From positions 1 to 64,000 of the forward strand of contig DJBL01000093.1 in the NCBI GenBank assembly GCA_002435595.1: DNA of 64,000 bases, given 5' to 3'. Below, piece by piece: positions 27,101-35,937 of the stretch. Both the position numbers and the translations under genes were made by a program. The notes beneath the pieces are model-generated. The model was not told the origin of the DNA. It did no database searches and was given only the letters and a program-made list of their open reading frames with translations. Within the stretch, counting starts at the first letter, position 1; each line of letters opens with the position of its first letter. This DNA comes from Stenotrophomonas maltophilia. GTDB lineage: Bacteria > Pseudomonadota > Gammaproteobacteria > Xanthomonadales > Xanthomonadaceae.

Positions 27101-27628
27101 CACCGCGTCGGCGTCGTTGGCTGCATCGGCCTTGGCCGAGATCACCAGGCGCATGATCGGTTCGGTGGACGGATTGAAGCGCAGCAGCACCGGGGCCTTG
27201 GCCTCCAGCGGCAGGTTCAGCGCTTCCATCTTGTCGCGCACCTCCAGGCTGGCCTGGTCCATGTTGGTGCCCCAGGCGAACTCGAGCACCACATCGCTCT
27301 GCCCGGTGCGCGAGACCGACTTGAGCTTGCGCAGGTTCTTGACCACGCCCACGGCCTCTTCGACCGGTTCGCTGATCAGGGTTTCGATTTCAGTGGGGGC
27401 CGCGCCGGTGTACTCGGTGCGCACGGTCAGGGTGGGATAACTCAGGTCCGGCAGCAGGTTGACCTTGAGGTTGCCCAGCGCGATGAAGCCGAACAGCATC
27501 AGCGTCACCGTGCACATGGCGATGGTGACGCGGCGCCGGGTGGCGAACTCCACCAGGCCCCCGCCCTGCGCACCCGGGCGCTCGCCGTGGTGCGGATCGT
27601 TGCCGTGGTCGTTGCCGGCCGGGGTCAT
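24119..27628 (-). CDS. RND efflux pump subunit, first of the pair
   Basis: A long (1169-residue) RND transporter. The fourth-helix Asp474-Asp475 pair (GLVVDDSIVVLES) is intact. It is longer than the usual 1030-1050 residues for three reasons: about 24 extra residues at the N-terminus, an Ala/Ser-rich low-complexity insertion at residues 277-322 in the first porter domain, and about 80 extra residues after the sixth helix (residues about 565-650), which look partly hydrophobic. It overlaps the fusion-protein gene by four bases. Substrates cannot be told from sequence. Confidence 0.88.
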   Translation of the reverse strand: MTPAGNDHGNDPHHGERPGAQGGGLVEFATRRRVTIAMCTVTLMLFGFIALGNLKVNLLPDLSYPTLTVRTEYTGAAPTEIETLISEPVEEAVGVVKNLRKLKSVSRTGQSDVVLEFAWGTNMDQASLEVRDKMEALNLPLEAKAPVLLRFNPSTEPIMRLVISAKADAANDADAVRQLTELRRYADEDLKKKLEPVAGVAAVKVGGGLEDEIQVDIDQQKLAQLNLPIDNVIKRLKDENINISGGRLEEGSQRFLVRTVNQFADLEDIRNLLVTTQGSNGSAADAAMQQMFAIAASTGSDAAVAAASAAQSASSSSSSTIANGVPVRLKDVATVRQGYKEREAIIRLGGKEAVELAIYKEGDANTVATAAALRARLEQIKGQIPGDATLTTIEDQSRFIEHAISDVKKDAVIGGLLAILIIFLFLRDGWSTFVISLSLPVSIITTFFFMGQMGLSLNVMSLGGLALATGLVVDDSIVVLESIAKARERGLGILQAAIAGTREVSMAVVASTLTTIAVFLPLVFVDGIAGQLFRDQALTVAIAIAISLLVSMTLIPMLSSLKGRPPLAFPEEPAHAAWQPQQRWLKPVAGGRRGIGALVRWSCFGVAWLVVRVWRAGVAVVGPVMRKASDVAMKPYAGAERGYLRLLPGALHHPGKVLGLAALAFVATMALVPTLGADLIPQLAQDRFEMTAKLPAGTPLKQTDALVRELQLAHAKDDQITSLYGVSGSGTRLDASPTESGENIGKLTVVMAGGGDARTEAAITERLRASMQQHPGVQVDFARPALFSFSTPLEVELRGQDMATLERAGQALAAMLRDNPHYADVKSTVEEGFPEIQIRFDQERAGALGLTTRQIADVVVKKVRGDVATRYSFRDRKIDVLVRAQEGDRASVDSIRRLIVNPGSSRPVTLDAVAEVVATNGPSEIHRADQTRVAVVSANLRDIDLGAAVREVQDMVAKDPLGAGVGMHIGGQGEELAESARSLIFAFGLAIFLVYLVMASQFESLLHPFVILFTIPLALVGAILALMLTGKPISVVVFIGLILLVGLVTKNAIILIDKVNQLREAGLPKREALVEGARSRLRPIIMTTLCTLFGFLPLAVAMGEGAEVRAPMAITVIGGLLVSTLLTLVVIPVVYDLLDRRGDAYYRQRGRQHAGTAEPRVGGSAQEPA

Positions 27629-28773
27629 TGACGGCTCTCCGCCTTCTTCGCCGGTGGCGCCGATGCGCTGGCGGTGGCCGGCTTGGCGCCGATCACCTGC
27701 ACCGCCGTGCCATCGCGCAGGGCCACCTTGCCCGCGGTGACCACCTGGTCACCTTCGGCCAGGCCCTCGCGGATCTCCACCCACGGTCCCTCGGCATAAC
27801 CGACCTTGACCGGCACCCGCGCCACCTTGCCGGCGCGCACCCGGAACACCGCCGGCTCGCCGTCATCGAGCAAGGCCAGGCGCGGGACCACCAGCGCGTC
27901 GGCGCGCTGGTCGTAGTCGATCCGGATGCGGCCGAACATGCCTGGCTGCAGGCCCTGCGCGTCTTCGCCAAAACCGCTGACCACGCGGAAGGTGCCGCTG
28001 CCGGCATCGATCACCGGCGAGATACGGTCGACCACGCCGGGGAACGACTTGCCCGGCAGCGCGTCGGCCACCAGCGTCACCGGCTGCCCGGCGCGCAGCG
28101 TGGCCAGCTCGCGCTCGGGTACGTTGAGGGTGGCCTCCAGCCGCGAGTTGTCGACGATGCGGAAGATCGGCGTGTTGATCTGCACGAAGTTGCCGGTCTT
28201 GATCGAGCGCGAAGCGATCACCCCGGAGATCGGCGCCACCACCGTGGTGTAGGACAGCTCCAGCGTGGCCAGGCGGTACTGCGCGCGTGCGTTCTCCAGG
28301 TCGTACTTGATCTGGTCGACGTCGGCGGCGCTGACCATCTGCTGGCCGATCAGCTTCTGGGCGCGCTGGTAGTTGTTTTCCAGCTTGCGCATCACCGCCT
28401 CGCTCTGGGCCACCGCCAGGCGCGCACGATCCGGGTCCAGCCGCACCAGCGGTTGCCCGGCGCGGACCGGCTGGCCTTCCTCGACCAGCACCGCCAGCGC
28501 CACCCCGGAGGTCTTGGCGACGACCTGCGATTCGGCGCGGGCTTCCAGCGCGGCGGTACCGGTATAGCTGGCAGCCACGGCACGGCGGCTTGCGGCCACC
28601 GCCTCGACCGGCACCGCCTCCACCGCCTTCTCGGCCTTGGGATCCTTCTCGGCGGCCTGCGCATCGGCCGCGCCGGTGCCGGCACTGCAGCCGCTCAGCA
28701 GCAGGGAGGTGGTGATCAGCAGTGCAGCGGCGCAGGTTCCGGTGCGGCCGTGCAGGAAAGAAATTCGCGACAT
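27625..28773 (-). CDS. RND efflux membrane fusion lipoprotein
   Basis: A periplasmic adaptor of 382 residues. Signal peptide with lipobox LLLSGC (Cys near residue 28), then the lipoyl half-motifs (SGVALAVLVEEGQPVRAGQPLVRL and VVAPISGVIASRS), a short coiled coil between them (AQSEAVMRKLENNYQRAQKLI), a beta-barrel and a membrane-proximal domain. The frame is open to 28857, but MSRISFLHG at 28773 gives a proper signal peptide. First gene of an operon in which all three genes overlap by four bases. Confidence 0.9.
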   Translation of the reverse strand: MSRISFLHGRTGTCAAALLITTSLLLSGCSAGTGAADAQAAEKDPKAEKAVEAVPVEAVAASRRAVAASYTGTAALEARAESQVVAKTSGVALAVLVEEGQPVRAGQPLVRLDPDRARLAVAQSEAVMRKLENNYQRAQKLIGQQMVSAADVDQIKYDLENARAQYRLATLELSYTTVVAPISGVIASRSIKTGNFVQINTPIFRIVDNSRLEATLNVPERELATLRAGQPVTLVADALPGKSFPGVVDRISPVIDAGSGTFRVVSGFGEDAQGLQPGMFGRIRIDYDQRADALVVPRLALLDDGEPAVFRVRAGKVARVPVKVGYAEGPWVEIREGLAEGDQVVTAGKVALRDGTAVQVIGAKPATASASAPPAKKAESRQ

Positions 28774-28914
28774 CGTCGTGTCCCTGAGGGATGCGTGGGC
28801 AGGTGTTGTAGCAAAGTAATGCACCACGTCACGATCACACCATATCCCAAAGGTCATGGTGACCTGCGGCCACGCAGCGCGCGCAGGCGGTTTCAGCTAG
28901 ATGAAAACGCAGGC

Positions 28915-28920
28915 TATACT
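28915..28920 (+). promoter_or_regulatory. candidate -10 box of the cytochrome operon
   Basis: TATACT lies about 60 bases before the first cytochrome ATG. No convincing -35 box precedes it (TTCAGC at 28892 is weak), so the call is tentative. The rest of the divergent gap 28774-28978 shows nothing more I can name. Confidence 0.35.
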
Positions 28921-28978
28921 CGGGCCAGTTCCGTACCCCACGCCGGAACGACCAGACCCGTACACCGGAAAGGACATC

Positions 28979-29374
28979 ATGCGCCCGCAGCCGCTCGCCG
29001 CTTGTCTTCTGGCCGTCCTCCTGCCCCTCGGGGCCGCCGCACAGGCCGCCACTGCTCCTGCAGTACCCGCCGCACCTGCCGCACCCGCAACCGCCCCTGC
29101 CGCCGCCGTGCCCGCCCCGCTCACCGGGAGCTACGACAATGGCCGCGTGCTCGCCTACACCTGCCAGGGGTGCCACGGCATCACCGGCTACAAGAACGCC
29201 TACCCCAGCTACCGGGTGCCCAAGATCGGGGGGCAGACCCAGCAGTACCTCAGCCAGGCGCTGAGCGAGTACCGCCAGGGCAAGCGCAGGCATCCGACGA
29301 TGCAGGCGCAGTCCATGAGTTTCAGCGAACAGGAGATCGCCGATCTCGCTGTTTACCTGTCCACCGCCAAATAA
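28979..29374 (+). CDS. exported class I c-type cytochrome (small)
   Basis: A 131-residue periplasmic electron carrier. A Sec signal (about residues 1-24) is followed by a 25-residue Ala/Pro linker and one haem domain with CQGCH near residue 53. The distal Met ligand is probably in HPTMQAQSM. The ATG at 28979 has AAGGA before it. Only ten bases separate it from the second cytochrome, so they form an operon. The pairing of two monohaem domains resembles split cytochrome c4. Confidence 0.88.
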   Translation: MRPQPLAACLLAVLLPLGAAAQAATAPAVPAAPAAPATAPAAAVPAPLTGSYDNGRVLAYTCQGCHGITGYKNAYPSYRVPKIGGQTQQYLSQALSEYRQGKRRHPTMQAQSMSFSEQEIADLAVYLSTAK

Positions 29375-29383
29375 GCACCGCTC

Positions 29384-29845
29384 ATGACGAAAGCCGCGCC
29401 GTTCACGCGTTATGCCATCGCCCTGTCCGTTGCCCTGCTGCTGGCTGGCTGTTCGCAGTCGCAGGTGGAAAACAGCGCAGATTCCGCCGCCGATCCGGGC
29501 CACGCCAGTGGCGAGCACGGGTCCGGCTCCTCCGCCGGCTTGCCGACCGGCCGCATCGCTGCCGGTGAGGCCCGGGCCCAGGTCAAGGGCAAGGCCACCG
29601 GCCAGAGCTGCATCGACTGCCACGGCGCCGACGGCAACAAGCCGATCGATCCGACCTACCCGAAACTGGGGGGCCAGTACGGGGACTACCTGGCGCATGC
29701 GTTGCAGGCCTATCGGGCCGGTGACCGCCAACATGCGCTGATGACCCCGCAGGCGACCGACCTGAGCGACCAGGACATCGCCGACCTGGCCGCGTACTTC
29801 GGCTCGCGCCCCTCCCAGCTGCGGGATCTGCACGGGTTGAAATGA
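29384..29845 (+). CDS. lipoprotein c-type cytochrome
   Basis: A 153-residue monohaem cytochrome anchored by lipid: lipobox LLLAGC (Cys near residue 23), a Ser/Gly-rich linker, and CIDCH near residue 77, with a probable Met ligand in HALMTPQATDLSD. It shares the YPKLGGQYGDYLAHALQAYRAG pattern with the upstream gene (KIGGQTQQYLSQALSEYRQG), so the two probably arose by duplication or from a split di-haem cytochrome c4. The electron partner is unknown. Confidence 0.88.
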   Translation: MTKAAPFTRYAIALSVALLLAGCSQSQVENSADSAADPGHASGEHGSGSSAGLPTGRIAAGEARAQVKGKATGQSCIDCHGADGNKPIDPTYPKLGGQYGDYLAHALQAYRAGDRQHALMTPQATDLSDQDIADLAAYFGSRPSQLRDLHGLK

Positions 29846-29866
29846 CGGCGGGCGCCACGTGTCCGG

Positions 29867-30040
29867 GCGGGTGGGTCGTGCAGCCACGCGTGGCGTGGCT
29901 CTACGTGGGGTGTTGAACCGTCTGGCGGGTGGGTCGTGCAGCCGCGCGTGGCGTGGCGCTACGTGGGGTGTTGAACCGCGTGGTGGATGGGTCGTGCAGC
30001 CACGCGTGGCGTGGCGCTACGCGGGGTGTTTAACCGGTAG
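29867..30040 (-). repeat. three tandem 58-bp REP units
   Basis: The sequence GGGTCGTGCAGCC recurs at 29873, 29931 and 29989, an exact 58-base period. The three units begin near 29867, 29925 and 29983 and differ by only a few bases. On the minus strand the first reads GTAGAGCCACGCCACGCGTG and on, a GTAG head plus an 8-bp stem (AGCCACGC/GCGTGGCT, loop CAC). So each unit carries one SMAG-type hairpin and a short spacer. It fills the gap between convergent cytochrome and uup genes. Confidence 0.85.
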
Positions 30041-30111
30041 CGCCGACCGTTGGTCGGCTGCCCTTCCGCCCGGCACCATGGGCATCCGACCTACGCCGGG
30101 CAGCGCCCGGC
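30037..30111. repeat. two further REP palindromes
   Basis: GTAG at 30037 is followed by GCCGAC-CGTTG-GTCGGC (30042-30058). A second hairpin, GCCGGG-CAGCG-CCCGGC, lies at 30095-30111 after CTAC-like sequence at 30091. They join directly to the tandem array, so the whole gap 29846-30120 is repeat material. Confidence 0.65.
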
Positions 30112-30120
30112 TCTGCGGGG

Positions 30121-31998
30121 TCACGCGTCCAGTTCTTCCCAGCGTGCGTAGGCCGCATCCAGGTCGGCCTGCACCTTGGCAAGCTTCGCATTGTGCGCGG
30201 CCATGTCCGCCGCGCTGCGCTGGTAGAACGCCGGGTCGTTCATCGCGGCGGTGAGGCCTTCGACGTCCTTCTCCAGGGTTTCGATCTTCAGCGGCAACTG
30301 CTCCAGCTCGCGCGCATCCTTGTAGCTGAGCTTGCGCTTGGCCGCAGCCGGTTCGGCCGGGGTGGCCGCCGTCGGCTTGGCCGCCACGACCGGCGCGGTG
30401 GCGGCAACGGCCGCCGCGCGTGCCGCCTGCCGCTGCCAGTCGCTGTAGCCGCCCACGTACTCGCCCACCACGCCATCCCCTTCCATCACCATCGTGGAGG
30501 TCACCACGTTGTCGAGGAAATCACGATCGTGGCTGACCAGCAGCAGGGTGCCGGCGTAGTCGCCGAGCAGCTCTTCGAGCAGCTCCAGGGTTTCCACGTC
30601 CAGGTCGTTGGTCGGTTCGTCCATCACCAGCAGGTTGGACGGCTGGGCGAACAGCTTGGCCAGCAGCAGGCGGTTGCGCTCGCCGCCGGACAGGCGGGTG
30701 ATCGGCGCGCGCGCGCGCTCGGGGGTGAACAGGAAATCCTGCAGGTAGGCGTGCACGTGCTTGCGCTTGCCGTTGACCTCGATGAAATCGCGGCCTTCGG
30801 CCACGTTCTCGATCGCGGTCCAGTCTTCGCGCAGCACCGAACGGTACTGGTCGAAGTAGGCGATCTGCAGGTTGGTGCCGGCGCGTACTTCGCCACTCTG
30901 CGGCTGCAGGTCGCCCAGCAGCAGCTTGAGCAGGGTGGTCTTGCCGCTGCCGTTGGGGCCGATCAGGCCGATGCGGTCGCCGCGTAGGATCACGGTTTCG
31001 AAATCCTTGACCATCGTGCGTGCACCGAAGGCGAAGGAGATGTCCTTGACGTCGATGACCTTCTTGCCGGAGTTCTCGGCCTGGGCCGCTTCCATGCGCA
31101 CGTTGCCACCGAGTTCGCGGCGCTGCGAGCGATCGTTGCGCATCGCCTTGAGGCGCCGCACGCGGCCTTCGTCGCGGGTGCGGCGGGCCTTGATGCCCTG
31201 CCGGATCCAGATTTCCTCCTGGGCCAGCAGTTTGTCGAAGCGCGCGTTTTCCTGCGCCTGCGCATTGAGGCGTTCTTCGCGGCGGCGTTCGTAGTTGGCC
31301 CAGTCGCCCGGCCAGCTGGTGACCTGGCCACGGTCGATCTCGACGATGCGGGTGGCCAGTGCGCGCAGGAAGCGACGGTCATGGGTGACGAACACCACGC
31401 TGCCGTTCCAGTTCTTGAGGAACATTTCCAGCCAGTCGATGGCCTCGATGTCCAGGTGGTTGGTCGGTTCGTCGAGCAGCAGCAGGTCCGGCGAGGACAC
31501 CAGCGCGCGGCCAAGCAGCACGCGGCGCTTCATGCCGCCGGACAGGCGCGCGAATTCGGCTTCCCCGTCCAGGTCAAGTTTGGTCAGGGTTTCGCTGACC
31601 CGCTGGTCCAGGCCCCAGCCGTTGGCTGCGTCGATCTTGGCCTGCACGGCCGACAGGGCATCGCCGTCGAACTCGTCGGCCACGCTGAGATGGTGGAATT
31701 CGGCCAGCCATTGGCCCAGTTCGCCCAGGCCATCGGCGACCACGTCGAACACGCTGCCGGCGGCACCGTGCGGGACTTCCTGTTCCAGGCGGGTGATGCG
31801 CACCCCCTGCTGCACGCGGACTTCTCCGTCGTCGGGCTTGTGGTCGCCGGACAGCAGCTTGAGCAGGGTCGATTTGCCGGCGCCATTGCGGCCGATCAGG
31901 GCGATACGCTCGCCCGGCTCGATCGACAGTTCGGCTTTTTCCAGCAACAGGGGGCCGCCGACGCTGAAGTCGACGTTTTGCAGAGTAATCAGAGGCAT
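30121..31998 (-). CDS. uup: ABC-F family ATPase, Uup-like
   Basis: A 625-residue soluble protein with two ABC cassettes: Walker A GRNGAGKST and GPNGSGKTT, signatures LSGGMKRR and LSGGERNR, Walker B followed by EPTNHLD and EPTNDLD. A linker with charged repeats lies between, and a C-terminal coiled coil (about residues 560-625) follows an Ala/Pro-rich spacer. That C-terminal domain is typical of Uup, which acts on DNA branches and on ribosomes. It has no membrane domains. Confidence 0.9.
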   Translation of the reverse strand: MPLITLQNVDFSVGGPLLLEKAELSIEPGERIALIGRNGAGKSTLLKLLSGDHKPDDGEVRVQQGVRITRLEQEVPHGAAGSVFDVVADGLGELGQWLAEFHHLSVADEFDGDALSAVQAKIDAANGWGLDQRVSETLTKLDLDGEAEFARLSGGMKRRVLLGRALVSSPDLLLLDEPTNHLDIEAIDWLEMFLKNWNGSVVFVTHDRRFLRALATRIVEIDRGQVTSWPGDWANYERRREERLNAQAQENARFDKLLAQEEIWIRQGIKARRTRDEGRVRRLKAMRNDRSQRRELGGNVRMEAAQAENSGKKVIDVKDISFAFGARTMVKDFETVILRGDRIGLIGPNGSGKTTLLKLLLGDLQPQSGEVRAGTNLQIAYFDQYRSVLREDWTAIENVAEGRDFIEVNGKRKHVHAYLQDFLFTPERARAPITRLSGGERNRLLLAKLFAQPSNLLVMDEPTNDLDVETLELLEELLGDYAGTLLLVSHDRDFLDNVVTSTMVMEGDGVVGEYVGGYSDWQRQAARAAAVAATAPVVAAKPTAATPAEPAAAKRKLSYKDARELEQLPLKIETLEKDVEGLTAAMNDPAFYQRSAADMAAHNAKLAKVQADLDAAYARWEELDA

Positions 31999-32034
31999 CC
32001 GACCATTGTACGGTGTGGCGGTGCGCGGCGTCGC

Positions 32035-32937
32035 TCAACCGGACGCGAAAGCGTCCGCAGCCAGCCCCAGCAGGGCGCGCAACGGCGGTGGCACGTGCTT
32101 GCCGGGGTGGTGGACCACCCACAACTGACGCGACAGTGGCGGCAGCGGGGTGTCCAGGATGCGCAGGCTGCCCAGCGCCACCAGGTCGGCCACCGCATGC
32201 GCCGACAGGCAGGCCACGCCCAGCCCCGCCGCGGCGGCCTGCTTGATGGCTTCGGTGCTGCCCAGCTGCATGGCGCGCGCGAAGTGGTGCAGGTGCGGCA
32301 GCAACTCCTGCTCCACCGCCTCGCGGGTACCCGAGCCGGGCTCACGCAGCAGCCAGCGCGCGGCTGACAGCGCGGCAAGGTGGGGGCGGGCGCCCAGCGG
32401 GGACGCAGCGGCGGCCACGATCACCAGGGCGTCCTGCTGCCACGGCAGCACGTTCAGCCCGCTCTCGTGGCACGGGCCTTCGATGAGGCCCAGGTCGACC
32501 TCCAGCCGCTGCACCGCCGCGACCACCTCGGCGCTGTTGCCGATGCGCAGGTCCACGTCCACGTGCGGCTGGTCCGCCAGCAGGGCAGCGACCCGGGCGG
32601 GCAGCAGGTAATTGCCGATGGTGGTGCTGGCCCCGATCCGCAGTTGCAGCGGCACCCCGGTGGCGGAAGCAGGACGCCCTGCCCCGGCCATCGCCTCCAG
32701 ATCCGCGGCCGCGGCCAACAGCCCGCGCGCCGGGTCCAGCAGGGCCCGGCCCTGCGCATTGAGGATCAGGCGGCGGCCGATGCGGTCGAACAGCGGCGAC
32801 GGCAACTGCGCCTCCAGTTCGTTGAGCGCCGCACTGGTGGCCGACTGCGACAACGCCAGCTGCTGGCCGGCGGCAGCGGTGGTGCCCACGTCGGCGACGG
32901 CCACGAATACCTGCCATTGGCGAAGGCTGATGCGCAT
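32035..32937 (-). CDS. LysR-family regulator, YeiE/CysB-like
   Basis: A 300-residue LysR regulator. The helix-turn-helix is at residues 2-60 (RQWQVFVAVADVGTTAAAGQ, then SQSATSAALNELE). The effector domain starts near residue 90. It is divergent from a YeiH gene, the same pairing as yeiE-yeiH in E. coli, where the regulator responds to sulfite. Adjacent control of the transporter is likely. Confidence 0.85.
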   Translation of the reverse strand: MRISLRQWQVFVAVADVGTTAAAGQQLALSQSATSAALNELEAQLPSPLFDRIGRRLILNAQGRALLDPARGLLAAAADLEAMAGAGRPASATGVPLQLRIGASTTIGNYLLPARVAALLADQPHVDVDLRIGNSAEVVAAVQRLEVDLGLIEGPCHESGLNVLPWQQDALVIVAAAASPLGARPHLAALSAARWLLREPGSGTREAVEQELLPHLHHFARAMQLGSTEAIKQAAAAGLGVACLSAHAVADLVALGSLRILDTPLPPLSRQLWVVHHPGKHVPPPLRALLGLAADAFASG

Positions 32938-32955
32938 GGCGCCATTAACCCATAA

Positions 32956-32997
32956 AACCGGTTGAAATCACATAAACAATACGTTTTACAGGTTTAT
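32956..32997. promoter_or_regulatory. dyads in the LysR-yeiH divergent region
   Basis: Two inverted repeats lie between the genes: AACCGGTT (32956-32963) and ATAAAC-N14-GTTTAT (32972-32977 with 32992-32997). The second has the spacing expected for a LysR-type operator. The stretch is A+T-rich against the local background, as expected of a promoter region. Confidence 0.5.
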
Positions 32998-33039
32998 CGG
33001 TCGGGCGCAGGCTGGAAGCCATCCAAACGGAACCACACC

Positions 33040-34116
33040 GTGAACGCCTCCCGTCCCACGCTGTACCTGCCCACCCTCGCCTACCGTTGGCGGGGGCGTC
33101 TGCCCGGCCTGCTGCTGGCGGGCGGTGTCGCCCTGGCGGCGATGGCGCTGGCCGCCCTGCCCTGGCTGCAGGCGCACGGCATCAGTGCGCTTACCCTGGC
33201 CATCGTGCTCGGCATTGCGCTCGGCAACAGTGTGTACCCGCGCCTGGCACCGCAGGCGGCGGCGGGCGTGGGCTTTTCCAAGCAGTGGCTGCTGCGCGCC
33301 GGCATCGTGCTGTACGGCCTGCGCCTGACCTTCCAGGACATCGGCCAGGTTGGCGTTGGCGGTGTGCTGATCGATGCGCTGGTGCTGACCAGCACCTTCG
33401 CGCTGGCCTGGTGGGCCGGCACGCGCTGGTTCGGGATCGACCGGGAGAGCGCCCTGCTGATCGGTGCCGGCAGCGCGATCTGTGGCGCAGCGGCGGTGAT
33501 GGCGGCCGAGCCGGTGGTGCGCGGGCGTGCGGAACAGGTCACCGTGGCGGTCTCCACCGTGGTGGTGTTCGGCACGCTGGCGATGTTCCTGTATCCGGCG
33601 CTGTACCCGCTCACCCTGGCGCACGGCGTGATGCCGATGAGCGAGCAGGCCTATGGTGTGTTCACCGGCTCCACCGTGCACGAAGTGGCGCAGGTGGTCG
33701 CGGCCGGACGTGCGGTCAGCGAAGGTGCCGCCGACACCGCGGTGATCGCCAAGATGGTGCGGGTGATGATGCTGGCCCCGTTCCTGGTGGCGCTGTCGTT
33801 GCTGCTGGCCCGCGGTGGCAGCGCCCAGCCCGGGTCGGCACGCGCGAAGATCGTGGTGCCGTGGTTTGCGTTCGGCTTCGTCGCGGTGGCCGGGTTGAAT
33901 TCGCTGCACCTGCTGCCTGCCGCGTGGGTCGCCATCGCCATCGATGTGGACACGGTGCTGCTGGCCATGGCCATGGCGGCGCTGGGCTTGACCACGCACG
34001 TGTCGGCGCTGCGCCAGGCCGGCATGAAGCCGCTGCTGCTGGCCCTGCTGCTGTTTGGCTGGTTGCTGGCCGGGGGCCTGGGCATCAACCTGGGCGTGCA
34101 CGCGGTGCTGGGGTGA
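33040..34116 (+). CDS. yeiH: YeiH/UPF0324 family inner-membrane transporter
   Basis: A 358-residue protein with about ten hydrophobic segments. Family motifs are LRLTFQDIGQVG, GAGSAICGAAAVMAAEP and GVFTGSTVHEVAQVVAAG. YeiH proteins are annotated as putative sulfate or sulfite exporters. The frame is open from 32962, but the GTG at 33040 lies past the operator dyads and gives a normal N-terminus. Control by the divergent LysR gene is likely. Confidence 0.85.
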   Translation: MNASRPTLYLPTLAYRWRGRLPGLLLAGGVALAAMALAALPWLQAHGISALTLAIVLGIALGNSVYPRLAPQAAAGVGFSKQWLLRAGIVLYGLRLTFQDIGQVGVGGVLIDALVLTSTFALAWWAGTRWFGIDRESALLIGAGSAICGAAAVMAAEPVVRGRAEQVTVAVSTVVVFGTLAMFLYPALYPLTLAHGVMPMSEQAYGVFTGSTVHEVAQVVAAGRAVSEGAADTAVIAKMVRVMMLAPFLVALSLLLARGGSAQPGSARAKIVVPWFAFGFVAVAGLNSLHLLPAAWVAIAIDVDTVLLAMAMAALGLTTHVSALRQAGMKPLLLALLLFGWLLAGGLGINLGVHAVLG

Positions 34117-34143
34117 GCGCGGGCCGCATGCCACACTGGCGCG

Positions 34144-34428
34144 ATGAAGCGCGCGCGTGTTCCCCCCGTCGATCGCCGTCGTCTGCACATCCCGTACCGT
34201 CAGGTGCTGGAGCGCTACGGGGCGATCGATGACGCCGAAGACGACCTGCTCGACCTGCTGCAGCGGGTGCTGGGCCCGGAGGTCGTGGTCCGCTGGGAGC
34301 AGGACGTCAGCCACCCCAATCCCTGGTTCCACACGCTGATTCTGGATGTCAGCGACGGCCCGGGCGAGTTCAGCCAGGCCCAGCACACCGCGTTGATGGC
34401 GGGGTTGCGGGCGCTGGATCTGGCCTGA
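34144..34428 (+). CDS. small protein of unknown function
   Basis: 94 residues, no signal peptide and no membrane segment. The N-terminus is basic (KRARVPPVDRRRLHIPYRQV) and the centre acidic (DDAEDDLLDLLQRVLG). I recognise no family. It lies 28 bases after yeiH and 49 before dbpA, has no clear Shine-Dalgarno sequence and keeps the codon pattern of its neighbours, so it is probably a real gene. Confidence 0.6.
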   Translation: MKRARVPPVDRRRLHIPYRQVLERYGAIDDAEDDLLDLLQRVLGPEVVVRWEQDVSHPNPWFHTLILDVSDGPGEFSQAQHTALMAGLRALDLA

Positions 34429-34476
34429 GCAGCGCCGGCACGCGCCCGACAGGCGGCCCAGCGGGTAGAATGCGCC

Positions 34477-35853
<1,377 letters not shown>

Positions 35854-35859
35854 CCGGGG

Positions 35860-35916
35860 GTAGAGCCGACCGTTGGTCGGCTTGCACCCTGCACAACGGC
35901 CGACCCACGGTCGGCC
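35860..35916. repeat. facing pair of REP palindromes between dbpA and apt
   Basis: GTAG at 35860 with AGCCGAC-CGTTG-GTCGGCT (to 35882) is followed by a second hairpin GGCCGAC/GTCGGCC (35898-35916). They fill the gap between convergent genes; no T-run terminator is present, so they may serve as transcription or decay barriers. Confidence 0.75.
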
Positions 35917-35937
35917 CCGCGTCAACAGCGCTCGGCC

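Noticed and set aside
21369..27631. Two long plus-strand open frames opposite the RND operon
   Set aside because: Both are shadows of the RND genes, rich in His, Gln and Arg without any recognisable motif.
29867..30040. Possible CRISPR array at the tandem repeats
   Set aside because: The spacers between palindromes are themselves repeated with the same 58-base period, there are only three units, and the GTAG-headed hairpin identifies REP elements. No cas gene is near.
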